64,000 nt of DNA from Craspedostauros australis (taxonomy: Eukaryota > Bacillariophyta > Bacillariophyceae > Mastogloiales > Achnanthaceae): positions 2,108,001 to 2,172,000 of the forward strand of contig JAMXDE010000008.1 in NCBI GenBank assembly GCA_026770025.1. Direction: 5' to 3'. Positions 51,816-61,193 of this stretch are shown here, piece by piece. Made by a program: the position numbers and the translations under genes. Within the stretch, counting starts at the first letter, position 1. Each line of letters opens with the position of its first letter. A model generated the notes under the pieces. The model was not told the DNA's origin. It saw nothing but the letters and a program-made list of their open reading frames with translations, and made no database searches.

Positions 51816-53014
51816 TCACATCTCCGAAAGATCTTCGCTCCATGTGGATTGCATGAGCAGGCCTTGGCACAACCACATGTGATTTATGTACTTGGTCTTT
51901 CTGCATGTTGGGCACCTGTTGCTGGTCCGCACATGCCACTGCTTCATCCATTTCCTAGACATGATCTTGCTGTGGACTAGCTTGAAGGTGGTGCATTGTT
52001 TGGATTCACTCAACCCGGGCATTGCAGCCACCAATGCAACTTGGTCTTGGCCGACTTCACAAATAAACCGGCTCCAGAGGAACCTATCCATGAATTGGCG
52101 ATTCCAGAGCTGCCCTGGCATGGCCTTATATGTGACGGGGGAGGGGGGGATAGCTTTGTGTGGAGATGATAGCAGGCTATACTCTCTCCATGCACCACTG
52201 ACGTCCAGGCAATGCTTCCTTGTATCTCCATGCACCGCCAGTGCAAACCTGCCAACATGTCCACCAACATGTTCATGTGCGCCCAAGGGTCCTCAACAGG
52301 AAGCCCCTTGTTGTCCTGGTGCCCTTTGACATGCCATCCAGTAGCTCAAGATTGCAGGTTGCAGGCAATGAAATGAGTAGTGCTTGCTAGATCACTGTCC
52401 GCATCCTCCAGCCTGACGGTGCGCGCTGGATCGAGAACCACAAGCACTGACGCGTTGTCACAGGCGAGTTGCACGCGCCATTTGATCCCATGGACCAATT
52501 CAGCATGCTAGATCCACGCAAATATGCTGTAGATACCGGTGAGCTCTGCTTGATGCGGTTGCATCAGCTGGTTCCCGCATGGCACCTCGTTCACAAATGT
52601 GAATGTGGAGACAGGGGTCAGAAACAGTGGTTGCATTTCTGTGGCTGGAGTGCCGATTCCATTTTGGATGACCCGTCCCTGCAGGCCACACATATTGTGT
52701 TGCCAACACTGGTGATGAAGGCTTCCTCTCCACCAGTGGACACCGTTTGTTTGACCAACCATCATTGGCTGCACTTGGTGCTGCGGAGCAGCCAGCTGAT
52801 GATTGCATTCATCCTCACTGTTGGATCGATGCAGTTCAATATGCGGCCTGGGACTAGCTAGTCCCCTTGCCAAGTGTTCATGAACTGGTAGCAATGGCTT
52901 CATGAGGGTGGTGCCTGTCTGGTGATGATACGTGCCTCCCCTGATCCCTCTGCTACATGCCCAATACAATAATCTTTGGCTCACTTCCTGGACTATCTGG
53001 CCATCCTCCAACAA
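51816..53014 (-). pseudogene. Broken retroelement: RNase H and C-terminal zinc knuckle
   Basis: The minus strand encodes, in order, an RNase H-like domain and a terminal region with a CPTC...H....C knuckle, as in the reverse-transcriptase proteins common in stramenopile genomes. RNase H marks are HQAELTGIYS (Glu), LACDNASVLVVLD (Asp) and VKGHQDNKG ... MNMLVDMLAG (final Asp); the first catalytic Asp is replaced within WWRGSLHH. In-frame stops at 52508-52510 and 52346-52348, and a frame change around 52150-52280, show it is dead. After the shift the frame reads WNRQFMDRFLWSRF and FKLVHSKIMS ... CPTCRK. No reverse-transcriptase core is recognisable upstream, so it is 5'-truncated or eroded. CpG is strongly depleted. 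Confidence 0.7.
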
Positions 53015-53981
53015 GAGGTAGCCTGGGTGTCTGGAAAACAGACTGTATCAGGCCCTTGGCCTAGCTTAGATGTTGTTGATCACAATATTGGCTCCTGGCC
53101 AGGAGATGATGGCCGACCACCATAGTTTCCATTGGGATAGCTACCAAAATCCAAGCGGCAGCCATTTCAGACTCAAATGAGGTTTGGCGTGCTCTCTGGG
53201 ATGTAGGACTTGCTGTCATATGGCCATCCCATTTGTGTTGAGCAGGTCTGACTTCCATATGGCTTACAGGTGCACCAGGCATTGATTGATCATAGCCTCT
53301 TGCTTCTAGGAGTATTCTACTAGGAGGATTACATCCCTAATGAGTTGGTTGTTCTGTCTTGGCGGTTGGAGAGGGGAAATGGAGACCTACATACGCATGT
53401 CAGCCCGCCATGCATTTTCCTGCGTCCGGGTAGACAATGTGGAAGTGTAGAGATGCTCCATTCCACTAGGGTAGCACGGCCACACCTCTGGCAGCCCTGT
53501 CTCAAGCACCATGGCTTCCACCATGAAGCGGAGACGCTTACCAGTGGTGGAGTAGTACTCCGTTGATCTAGTTGGCACATCAACCCACAGCCAAGCATCC
53601 GTCACCCAACTCCCATCACATCATTCTGCCTCAGCCAAATACTCAAATGGGAGACTAACGCAATCGACCAAACGGCAAGGACGATCAACCAAATGAGTCT
53701 TTGTATCAGCAACAACGCAAGAAGGACAAGCAGAAATCAAAATGGTAACAACACTACAGCAACAGTTGTACTATGGAAGATATAATATTATACATCTGGA
53801 ACCCTACTTCTACTGCTTGTGGTAATGTTATAGATTGTGTTGCACAGTAAGGGCAAGCACTTGTTGTTGTGCAGGTGTTTGCATCATGCGCACGATTTTG
53901 TTTTTGTTCGAATGGCGGTCCAAACGTGGATTCGTCAAATCGTGAATCAAAGGACTCCCACAAACATTCGATGTCAGTCGT
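53015..53981. other. Right interior of iteron-bounded block
   Basis: Low-CpG, TG/CA-rich sequence to about 53620, with minus-strand frames (53061-53282, 53329-53605) that may be eroded upstream parts of the retroelement but carry no clear motif. 53740-53981 is compositionally different and includes GCACGATTTTGT (53889), echoing the inside of array A. Confidence 0.4.
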
Positions 53982-54161
53982 GACGTTTCAATGAAAGTAA
54001 TCACGATTCAATGAAAGTAATCAGGATTCAATGAAAGTAATCACGATTCAATGAAAGTAATCACGATTCAATGAAAGTAATAGCGTTTCAATGAAAGTAA
54101 TCGCGTTTCAATGAAAGTAATGACGTTTCAATGAAAGTAATGACGTTTCAATGAAAGTAAT
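53982..54161 (+). repeat. 20-bp iteron array B (9 units)
   Basis: Nine copies of TCAATGAAAGTAAT start at 53988, 54008, 54028, 54048, 54068, 54088, 54108, 54128 and 54148, exactly 20 bases apart, in the same orientation as array A 3.3 kb away. The core is invariant; linkers are CACGAT, CAGGAT, AGCGTT, CGCGTT and GACGTT. TAACGTCTATTTAA follows about 20 bases to the right. Confidence 0.95.
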
Positions 54162-54187
54162 AAAATCGACGTTACCGCCTATAACGT

Positions 54188-54564
54188 CTATTTAACCTTC
54201 ACAGATTGGAACATCGGAGTTGGTCTTGGCTCGTCGGCGTCGAGGAGTGCCTCGAACACGGGATTGGTGTGGCGAAGGGCGTTTGTCCGTTCTCCGGACA
54301 CACTTTCAACGAATTTCCCGTGCCTTGCTGGATGATGGTGCTTGCCATGTGAATCGTTCAAAAACTCAACTGGCGACCGAAGTCGTTTGGTACAGAAATG
54401 CAACGACATTTTAGGTTTCGCCAAGGGTTCCTCTAGTTTCCTTTCGTTAGTACTGGCAGGCAAAACATGTGAAGTTTGGGAGGCCAGAAAGTAAGTCGGT
54501 GGACGAGCAAGATGATTGACGATGGGTTGTGCATGAACATCTGCTTGTCTGCAATCTGCGAGCT
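54188..54564 (-). CDS. Open frame of unknown gene, right inverted copy (partial)
   Basis: The minus-strand frame is open for about 126 codons without an ATG at its head and ends in a stop at 54188-54190, next to array B. The readable part FLNDSHGKHHHPARHGKFVE ... FEALLDADEPRPTPMFQSVKVK looks like a genuine C-terminus and has a decayed partner on the other side of the block. Codon-rich CpG content contrasts with the interior. The family is not recognised; it may be a terminal exon or a fragment. Confidence 0.35.
54209..54328 (-). repeat. Right inverted segment of 3.9 kb block
   Basis: The reverse complement begins GCAAGGCACGGGAAATTCGTTGAAA and continues with CCGTGTTCGAG, CGACGAG and CGATGTT, in the same order as the left segment at 50402-50490 but with about 30 extra bases. 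See the left entry for interpretation. Confidence 0.55.
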
Positions 54565-55100
54565 GCAATCTACTCTATCCTCGTGATACACTTACGGCTC
54601 CCACCAGTACCCTGTGCAACATCGCTCACACGACTCCTGTGCATAACTCGTGCGCGTACCTCAAGTCCAGACATGATGAGTCCACCTTTCCGCTTTGTCA
54701 CCATGTTTTGTGGGACACGTCCTTTTGCACCCCTCCCTTCATCGCGCACTGTCCAAGAAAGAAAAGGTTCGTGCCTTCTGTTGTTCGTGGATCATCCATG
54801 CCGATTCTCAGCACGTGAAATCGCCCATGAGTTCGTTGGAACACTTCTGAGGGAGAGTCGTGGACTGGGTTGGACGCACGTCAACACGAGTCGAAGCCGA
54901 ACGAATTTCGCCAGAACGGAGCGCACGTTTGTGCCTCACGCAAAGTGTTTCATTGAACAACACCGCGTTGCTACGAGTAATTTGATGGAGAGCGATACGG
55001 CGACGCCTTCATGCCACACGAGAATGAATGAATGCTCGAGAACCCGCACCACCCACAAACATCACACCACCAAGGGTTTCTCGACTGTCACCCACGACAC
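54565..55100. other. Intergenic between block and minisatellite
   Basis: No supported gene. A plus-strand frame (54529-55113) crosses this region but has no motif and runs into the minisatellite. Confidence 0.4.
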
Positions 55101-55320
55101 AAACACGCAATAACACGCAATAACACACAATAACACACAATAACACACGATAACACGCAATAACACGCAATAACACGCAATAACACGCAATAACACACGA
55201 TAACACACGATAACACACGATAACACACGATAACACACGATAACACACGATAACACACGATAACACACGATAACACACGATAACACACGATAACACACGA
55301 TAACACACGATAACACACAC
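55101..55320 (+). repeat. 10-bp minisatellite TAACACACGA (about 22 units)
   Basis: Exactly 10-base periodic array. The left part alternates TAACACGCAA and TAACACACAA, and the right part is about a dozen perfect TAACACACGA units. It ends about 175 bases before the CAP gene start. Long minus-strand frames rich in CVIVCYRVLS are an artefact of the repeat. Confidence 0.97.
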
Positions 55321-55494
55321 GAACAGGAAACATCACAGAACTACGTATTTGCACGACAGAACAAACAAAACGAAGCAAACACAGAAACACGTCCTCACTG
55401 TCATAAAATCGAAACCGCGAGCAACCCACCAACCCGCCAACCCTCACGAAGCATCCCACCAACGCAAAAGACAATCACAACAGCAACAACAATC

Positions 55495-56256
55495 ATGCCG
55501 CTCTTCAACTTCAGACGAAAGCAATCCACAGCAACTCGCAAGGACAAGTCCAGCAAGAGCAAAGGCAAGAAGCAAAACTACCAGGAGAGCCTCGGAGGCG
55601 TGTTCACCACCGCGCAGCACGTGAAGAGCCTCACCAGCATCCACAGCGAAGAGACTGACAATACGCTGCACAGCACCGGCAGCAGCATCGCCAGCACCGA
55701 ATCCACATGGTCCTCCAGCGGCAGCCCATCGCATCACCAGGGCGCTCCGCTTGTCGTGCCACGATCACCCAGCGTGTCAGGACGCAGCGGACGTTCCGCG
55801 ATGGCCATGTCCCGCACCACATCCCTGCGCAACATCGATGAACCAGCCACGCTGGGACGCGTCATGGCCAAGGCCCGCACCCTGCCGCACGACTCGGACT
55901 ACATATCGAGCAACCACGTGATGGTCAACGCAGAGCGCATCAACAAGCTGGTGCAACCTCTCGTCCGCATGCCAGCCCTCGATGACATCGCACGCAGTCA
56001 GGCCAAGGCCATGGCGGAGCGCGGCGAGCTGTTCCACTCGGATCCAAAGGGCCTCGTGGATCAGATCCACCGACCATCCAACAGGCTGGGAGAGAACGTC
56101 GCACGCGGAGACAACACACGCGTCATGCACACTGCCATGATGAAGAACGTGGCCGACCGCAACAACATGATCGACAGACGTTTCACCAGTTTTGGTGTTG
56201 GAACGGCAAAGGCGGCCGATGGCACCCTCTACCTCTGCCAAGTATACCGAGGTTGA
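55495..56256 (+). CDS. CAP-domain (SCP/PR-1) protein without signal peptide
   Basis: Single exon, 253 residues. The C-terminal half (about 135-253) is a CAP domain: NAERINKLVQPLVRMPALDDIARSQ..MAERGELFHSDPKG, then NRLGENVARGDN, the helix HTAMMKNVADRNNMIDRRFTSFGVG and a final DGTLYLCQVYRG. The family His and Glu (FHSD, GENV) are present. CAP proteins are usually secreted, but here the N-terminus MPLFNFRRKQSTATRKDKSSKSK is basic and Ser/Thr-rich with no signal peptide, so an intracellular or unconventional location is inferred. Residues 35-130 are Ser/Thr-rich and probably disordered. No intron. The 10-bp minisatellite lies in the promoter or leader. Confidence 0.88.
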   Translation: MPLFNFRRKQSTATRKDKSSKSKGKKQNYQESLGGVFTTAQHVKSLTSIHSEETDNTLHSTGSSIASTESTWSSSGSPSHHQGAPLVVPRSPSVSGRSGRSAMAMSRTTSLRNIDEPATLGRVMAKARTLPHDSDYISSNHVMVNAERINKLVQPLVRMPALDDIARSQAKAMAERGELFHSDPKGLVDQIHRPSNRLGENVARGDNTRVMHTAMMKNVADRNNMIDRRFTSFGVGTAKAADGTLYLCQVYRG

Positions 56257-57276
56257 ACCGGCACGGATGCAACGTCCTCATTCATTTGCACTTGTCGGCG
56301 ACTCCCACTCTTGAAAACAACAAGAAAGCCGAAGGCAGTCATCAACTTCCAGACCGCAAGAAACGACCATTCAGCCAAACGAATCTGAAGGTGTCAACAA
56401 CAAAGCTGATACAGCATCAGTGTGCTCAGTGAATGCAACCAACTGCAAAATCATGTCTTACACACACAAAGTAGGCGACCAATAAAACTTAGAGAAGAAT
56501 CCATGTTACATCCACCAAACCAAATGAGCCAATCAACAAGTCAATCAATCAATCATAACCCCCCTGTGTCAACTCAATTGCGATCCTGCCGACCCAACAG
56601 CAACAACGACAAACAGCTGGAATGACTCGCGTCACAAGCCAAAGTAACGGTAAACGGGACACCGATGCTCTCACCAACTCCGTGAAAATCGTCGTGTTCC
56701 ACGTCATTCGATGGAAAAGTGAGCGAGATGCGCCGAATTTGAATCTTGTGAAGCCAGCAATCCGATCTCCAATACGCATAGACGGACGGACATGTCCCAC
56801 ATGGCAAGTCGTGCATCATGTGCCGACCAGCCAAGAAACAAGAAGCCCGAACGTTCCGATCCGCGTACAACGGGCTTCTGGTTGAGACAGAGAGGGTGCA
56901 TGTGTCTCACTCCGACTTCGTGGGTGATTCAGATCCGCCACAACAGAGAGCACCTCTCCATCACCGAACGAGCATTCGGCAAAGTGGGCGGAGTGTTTGG
57001 ACTTGGCGCCATACAATTGTGTTCTCCGAATCTTTCTTTCGCCAAAAGAGAGAGTGAGAGAGAGACAAAGCAAGAAGGAAAGAAACAAAGACGGCGAGAG
57101 AGGCATCCATTTGAATTGGACGAGGAGGTATCGCAACGAATTCGATCGTGCAAGAAACAATGCCACACTGTACTAATACTCCAGAAAGATAGAGAATTGG
57201 GAGAGAACAACTCCGGGATCCAAGAGGCACCATACGTGCCACACGCGCCATACGTGCCATACGAACTCAGAGAATA
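56257..57276. other. Intergenic, CAP to JMJD6-like gene
   Basis: No supported gene. A/C-rich 3' flank, then GAGA-rich leader (57040-57110) before the JmjC gene. Confidence 0.5.
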
Positions 57277-59276
57277 ATGAGATCGACATCTGCCACAGTC
57301 GAAGAGATCTCCGCCATCGACCGGGTCCATCCGTACGGGGCCTTGCCGGGCGGCAATCGATTCTTCGCGGAGGTTGATGATGACAGCAACAGCAGCAGTC
57401 ACGACAACAGCGACAGCAACAGCCACAGCGACACACAACAGAACAAAGATGGCCAGAAGCTTTGCAAGGCCGACACCATCTTTGCGGATGATGTGTGGCA
57501 GCAGATCCTTTCCTTCTGCGACGGCGCGACGCTCAGCAATGCCGTGCAAACGTCGCGGTACCTGTACGTGGCTGGGCATCAGCTGGAGCTGTGGAGAGAT
57601 CTGGTGCTGCGATACTGCGACAAGCATCAGCTGTCCATCACGCACATGCAATCCTCATGGAAGGATACCTACATCGTCATGATGAAGGCGGCGAAAGCGA
57701 ATGTCAAGGATGCAGGCAAGACACTGCCGTCGGCGTCAAGCAAGGACACCAACCATAAACCCATCATGGTGCCGGGCGTGTATTCCGATACGCTGTATCG
57801 GTCGCATGTCTGTCGGGCGTTTGCAATCCCTCCATCCTGGCAGCAAATATCGTCCTCATCGTCTCCACGCGATACAAAGAATCGCAACCCGCTGGAGGTC
57901 CCAAGAGTCGACGCCAAGGATATGACCACTTCCAGATTTGCGACCGAGTACGAATCACCGAATCTCCCAGTCATCATCGAGAATGCCATCTCCAAGGAGC
58001 GGTGCCTTGACAAATGGAAGGACGTCAAGTACTTGCAGAATCATGTCCTGTCATCTTCCGAAACCACCACGTTCCGCACCACGAGCGGCGCCGCCCCTTT
58101 GCCTGCCAATTTCACATTCCCAGCCTACCATCAGTACTGCACGCAGTTCGATTACCTGGAGGAATCTCCGCTGTACCTCTTCGACCGCACCGCGTTGACC
58201 ACGAACAAATGCCAGAATGAATGCCACGACTTTTACGACACCTTCTACGAACGGTGTCCCTACTGGAATCCCGCCCAAATCGATCACGATCTCTTCCAAC
58301 ATCTCGGCTCGGCCCAACGTCCCGACCACACCTGGCTCATTTGCGGCGCCAAACGCAGCGGGTCGGTGTTCCACATCGATCCCAACTGCACGCACGCATG
58401 GAACGCCTGCATCGTCGGACGCAAGCGATGGATCCTGTATCCGCCCGGTATCACGCCGCCGGGCGTGTATCCATCGCAGGATGGCGACGAAGTGGCGCTG
58501 CCGATGTCGGTCGGGGAATGGCTGACGCTGTACTGGAAGGAGCATCTGAAACGGTGTCGCGAGGCGCCCAAGGCCGAACGTCCCATCGAATGCACAGTCG
58601 GACCAGGCGATGTCATGTTCGTGCCGCATGGATGGTACGTATGATCCTGTCATTCTTTCACATGTTGTGCGCTGGAGTGTATTGCACTGTACTGGATGGT
58701 GAAAGTTGTCTTGGCACTTGACAGTGCGTCCATTGTTGTTGTTGTTGTTGTTGTTGTTGCATCGTTCTATGGTGTGCCAAGACAAGTTCGTGCATGGTGC
58801 GACGCTCCTCACAACATGCACACTCCATGCCCTCACTCCACTGCAATATCATCACCACACAATAACACCGCACTCCACACCATTCTCCGTCTATCCGCAG
58901 GTGGCACATGGTCGTCAACTTGGAGGACGATTTGAACATCGCCATCACCCACAACTACGTCAGCACCAGCAACTTGGGCAACGTCCTGCAATTCCTCAAG
59001 ACCAAGCAGGATCAGATCAGCGGCTGCCGGGATCGTGAGGAGAGCATCAAGCCGGAACATCTGCACGAGCAGTTCGTGGAGTGTTTGCAACGCAAGTACA
59101 GCGAGAACAAGCTGAAGCGGGCCCTGCAGCAAGATGGCTGGACGTGCGATGCATGGCACGTGGAATCGAAGAAGAAGGCGCGGACGGATGGGAAGGAACA
59201 GCAACCGACATCACCAAAGACGTCGATGGCGGCGCAGTTTCAAGCGAACAGTTCGTTTTCATTCTCGTTCCTTTGA
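57277..59276 (+). CDS. JMJD6: F-box plus JmjC dioxygenase, JMJD6 type
   Basis: Fe(II)/2-oxoglutarate dioxygenase of the JMJD6 (lysyl hydroxylase/arginine demethylase) group. Exons 57277-58634 and 58901-59276 (donor GTACGT, acceptor ATCCGCAG, phase 2), about 577 residues. An F-box-like motif is at about 68-105 (IFADDVWQQILSFCDGATLS...SRYLYVAG...LWRDLVLRYC). The JmjC domain runs from about 220: LPVIIENAISK, YLFDR, PYWNPAQIDHD, then the metal site H-x-D in SVFHIDPNCTHAWNACIVGRKRW and the distal His restored by splicing in VPHGWWHMVVNLEDDLNIAITHNYVS. The C-terminus has a basic stretch SKKKARTDGK, a possible nuclear signal. F-box plus JmjC is seen in several protist and plant JMJD6 relatives. Substrate unknown. 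The intron contains a (GTT)n run. Confidence 0.93.
58734..58759 (+). repeat. (GTT)n run in JmjC-gene intron
   Basis: Nine consecutive TTG/GTT units inside the intron at 58635-58900. Confidence 0.85.
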
Positions 59277-59546
59277 ACTTCATTTGGATGAGAGCTAGAG
59301 TGGAGTACTTGACTCCACACAATTGTACCATTAGACATAAATTGAGCAAAGCATACTGTACCAGTGTTCGATCACTGGATTGCCTCTATTGCTTCGCACA
59401 CCGATGTGTACGTCCACGCTGTGTTTGGCGCACAGAACAATACTACTATTGTGCTTGTGTTGTATTCTATGGTGCATGTACCACTATCCACAATGGCCCA
59501 TGCTTGAACGACATTCGAAACTGCACCTGCATGTTAGTGAATCCGC

Positions 59547-61193
59547 TCACACGCAATGTACCGTGGGATCATGATGGGACTGCGAAGAGGAGGAGGACGA
59601 CGTGGATGATCTGGTCTCATCGATCGTCGTCATCTCCATCTTGCCGGACGCCTTGCTGTTCGGCGACTGCGGACCATCCAACTCCCCGATCCGCTGAATG
59701 GGCTGCTGCGCCGTGACGTGATTGTAGATGGGACGCGCCGACACGCGTATCGTGAGAAGGCAAATCCCGATCCACGCGATCCTGCGCTGGGCTGCGGGAT
59801 TGCGGACGCACCAAATGAGCACGCTCCAAAAGAGGAGGCAACCGACGACGATAGCGATACCGCGGTCCGTGTCATCGCAGGATGTCATGCAGCACATCCA
59901 CGCTTGCGTTTGCCATGTGTCGTCGGATTCCTCGAGCAGGCGCTGGGCACGTCGTTGACGGGCCTCCTGGCGCATGGATTGGAAGGTGAACCAGATGGAG
60001 GAGAGGATCGATTGGTGGTAGCGGAAGGTGAGGCATGTGGCGGGCGTGGGAGTTTGGAACATGGTCGTGCCCGTGCTGTTGTTGCCGACGCTGGCGCTGC
60101 CCTCGTTGGATTCGTAGGATTGCGTGAACTCTATCTTGTAGTGCGATTGTCGAGATCCAAGGCCCTGCGCGTGGTTGCCTCCCACGTGCATGGCATCGTC
60201 GTTGTCATCATCCTCTATGTCGAATGACAAGCCCCTGACGTTGATCGTTCTGAATGTGGAATTGTCCATGGACGGGGGTTCGGTGCGAATGATGTCGTCC
60301 GATGGCACGGGTTCTATTGCCGTGGTGTTGGAGGTACCTGGTCCTGGTGTTGCAGTAGTTGCTGCGTGGGTCGAATCTGATGGCGATTCCTGCGAATCTG
60401 ATTGCGCATGGTTGTTGGCGAGGCCGCGAAACGGAAGCACCATCTTGTTCCCAACCTCCGCAAGGCGATCAGCGCGGAATCTACCCCCATCATGAGGACC
60501 CTGCTGCTGCTGCACGGACGAAGGCTGGGATGATGATGATGACGATGATGCCACGCTGTGATACGATGTGCGAGATCCGCGTCTCTTGTACTTGGCATGC
60601 TGCTGCTCCTTGTCTTCGCTTGATTTGGTGTTGCCGTCGGCTTGATCTGAGCCATCCGCATGCTGTTCTGAGTTGTCTGTGCTCCTTGGAGACGTGGCCA
60701 CTCTGTTGTCGTCGGCATCCCCTTCATCGCCATTCTCCATGACGCGTCTGTAGCGCTTCTTTGCGAAGTTCATGGCAACCTGCGCCACGGAGAACGCGCG
60801 CTTCGTTACTGCCACTGCCGTGGTGGCTGTCGCCGTTGCCGCTGCGGCTGCCATCGCTTTGGTCGTCGTTGCTGCAGTTGCTGTTGCTGAAGCCGTTGGA
60901 TCAGTTGAGGCACCTGGTGTGGTTGTCGTAGCTGCCGTGGCTGATGGCATGGTGGGAATCGAATCGGCGTCTGGCTCCATCTCTGTCTGAATCTCCAGCC
61001 TCGGCTTCATCTCCACCTCTGCCTGCGTCTCCATCCTGTCTTCTGTTGGTGTTGCTTCTGCTGTGCGACTATGTGAACTCGTACTAATAGTCGTATGATC
61101 GTGGTTGGTTGTGTTTGTAGCTGTAGTTGTTGTCGTTGTAGTCGTTTGAGTAGTCGTTGTCGTATCCATCCTTCGCGACTCGTCAGCTTCCAT
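59547..61193 (-). CDS. Unknown two-helix membrane protein with low-complexity N-terminus
   Basis: Single exon, about 548 residues from the first ATG at 61193 (the frame is open 42 bases further but without ATG). Residues 1-200 are Thr/Ala/Asn-rich repeats (long Thr runs, TATATT). Next come AFSVAQVAMNFAKKRYRRVM, acidic and Ser-rich stretches, and a compact segment TCLTFRYHQSILSSIWFTFQSMRQEARQR. Two hydrophobic helices follow, GIAIVVGCLLFWSVLIWCV and RIAWIGICLLTIRVSARPI, then a Ser-rich tail. I recognise no domain. It may be a membrane-anchored regulatory or scaffold protein; that is speculation. Convergent with the JmjC gene (270 bases between stops). Confidence 0.6.
   Translation of the reverse strand: MEADESRRMDTTTTTQTTTTTTTTATNTTNHDHTTISTSSHSRTAEATPTEDRMETQAEVEMKPRLEIQTEMEPDADSIPTMPSATAATTTTPGASTDPTASATATAATTTKAMAAAAATATATTAVAVTKRAFSVAQVAMNFAKKRYRRVMENGDEGDADDNRVATSPRSTDNSEQHADGSDQADGNTKSSEDKEQQHAKYKRRGSRTSYHSVASSSSSSSQPSSVQQQQGPHDGGRFRADRLAEVGNKMVLPFRGLANNHAQSDSQESPSDSTHAATTATPGPGTSNTTAIEPVPSDDIIRTEPPSMDNSTFRTINVRGLSFDIEDDDNDDAMHVGGNHAQGLGSRQSHYKIEFTQSYESNEGSASVGNNSTGTTMFQTPTPATCLTFRYHQSILSSIWFTFQSMRQEARQRRAQRLLEESDDTWQTQAWMCCMTSCDDTDRGIAIVVGCLLFWSVLIWCVRNPAAQRRIAWIGICLLTIRVSARPIYNHVTAQQPIQRIGELDGPQSPNSKASGKMEMTTIDETRSSTSSSSSSQSHHDPTVHCV

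Noticed and set aside
50579..54161. CRISPR array
   Set aside because: Periodicity is 20 bases with only 6-base linkers, there are no spacers of CRISPR length or cas genes, and the DNA is eukaryotic nuclear.
50579..54161. Long terminal repeats of an LTR retrotransposon
   Set aside because: The direct repeats are short iteron arrays without TG...CA ends, primer-binding site or polypurine tract, and the outer segments are inverted.
55009..55474. Minus-strand frames of 84-128 codons repeating CVIVCYRVLS, resembling a membrane peptide
   Set aside because: They are translations of the 10-bp minisatellite. Because 10 is not a multiple of 3, all frames stay open and cycle through the same residues.
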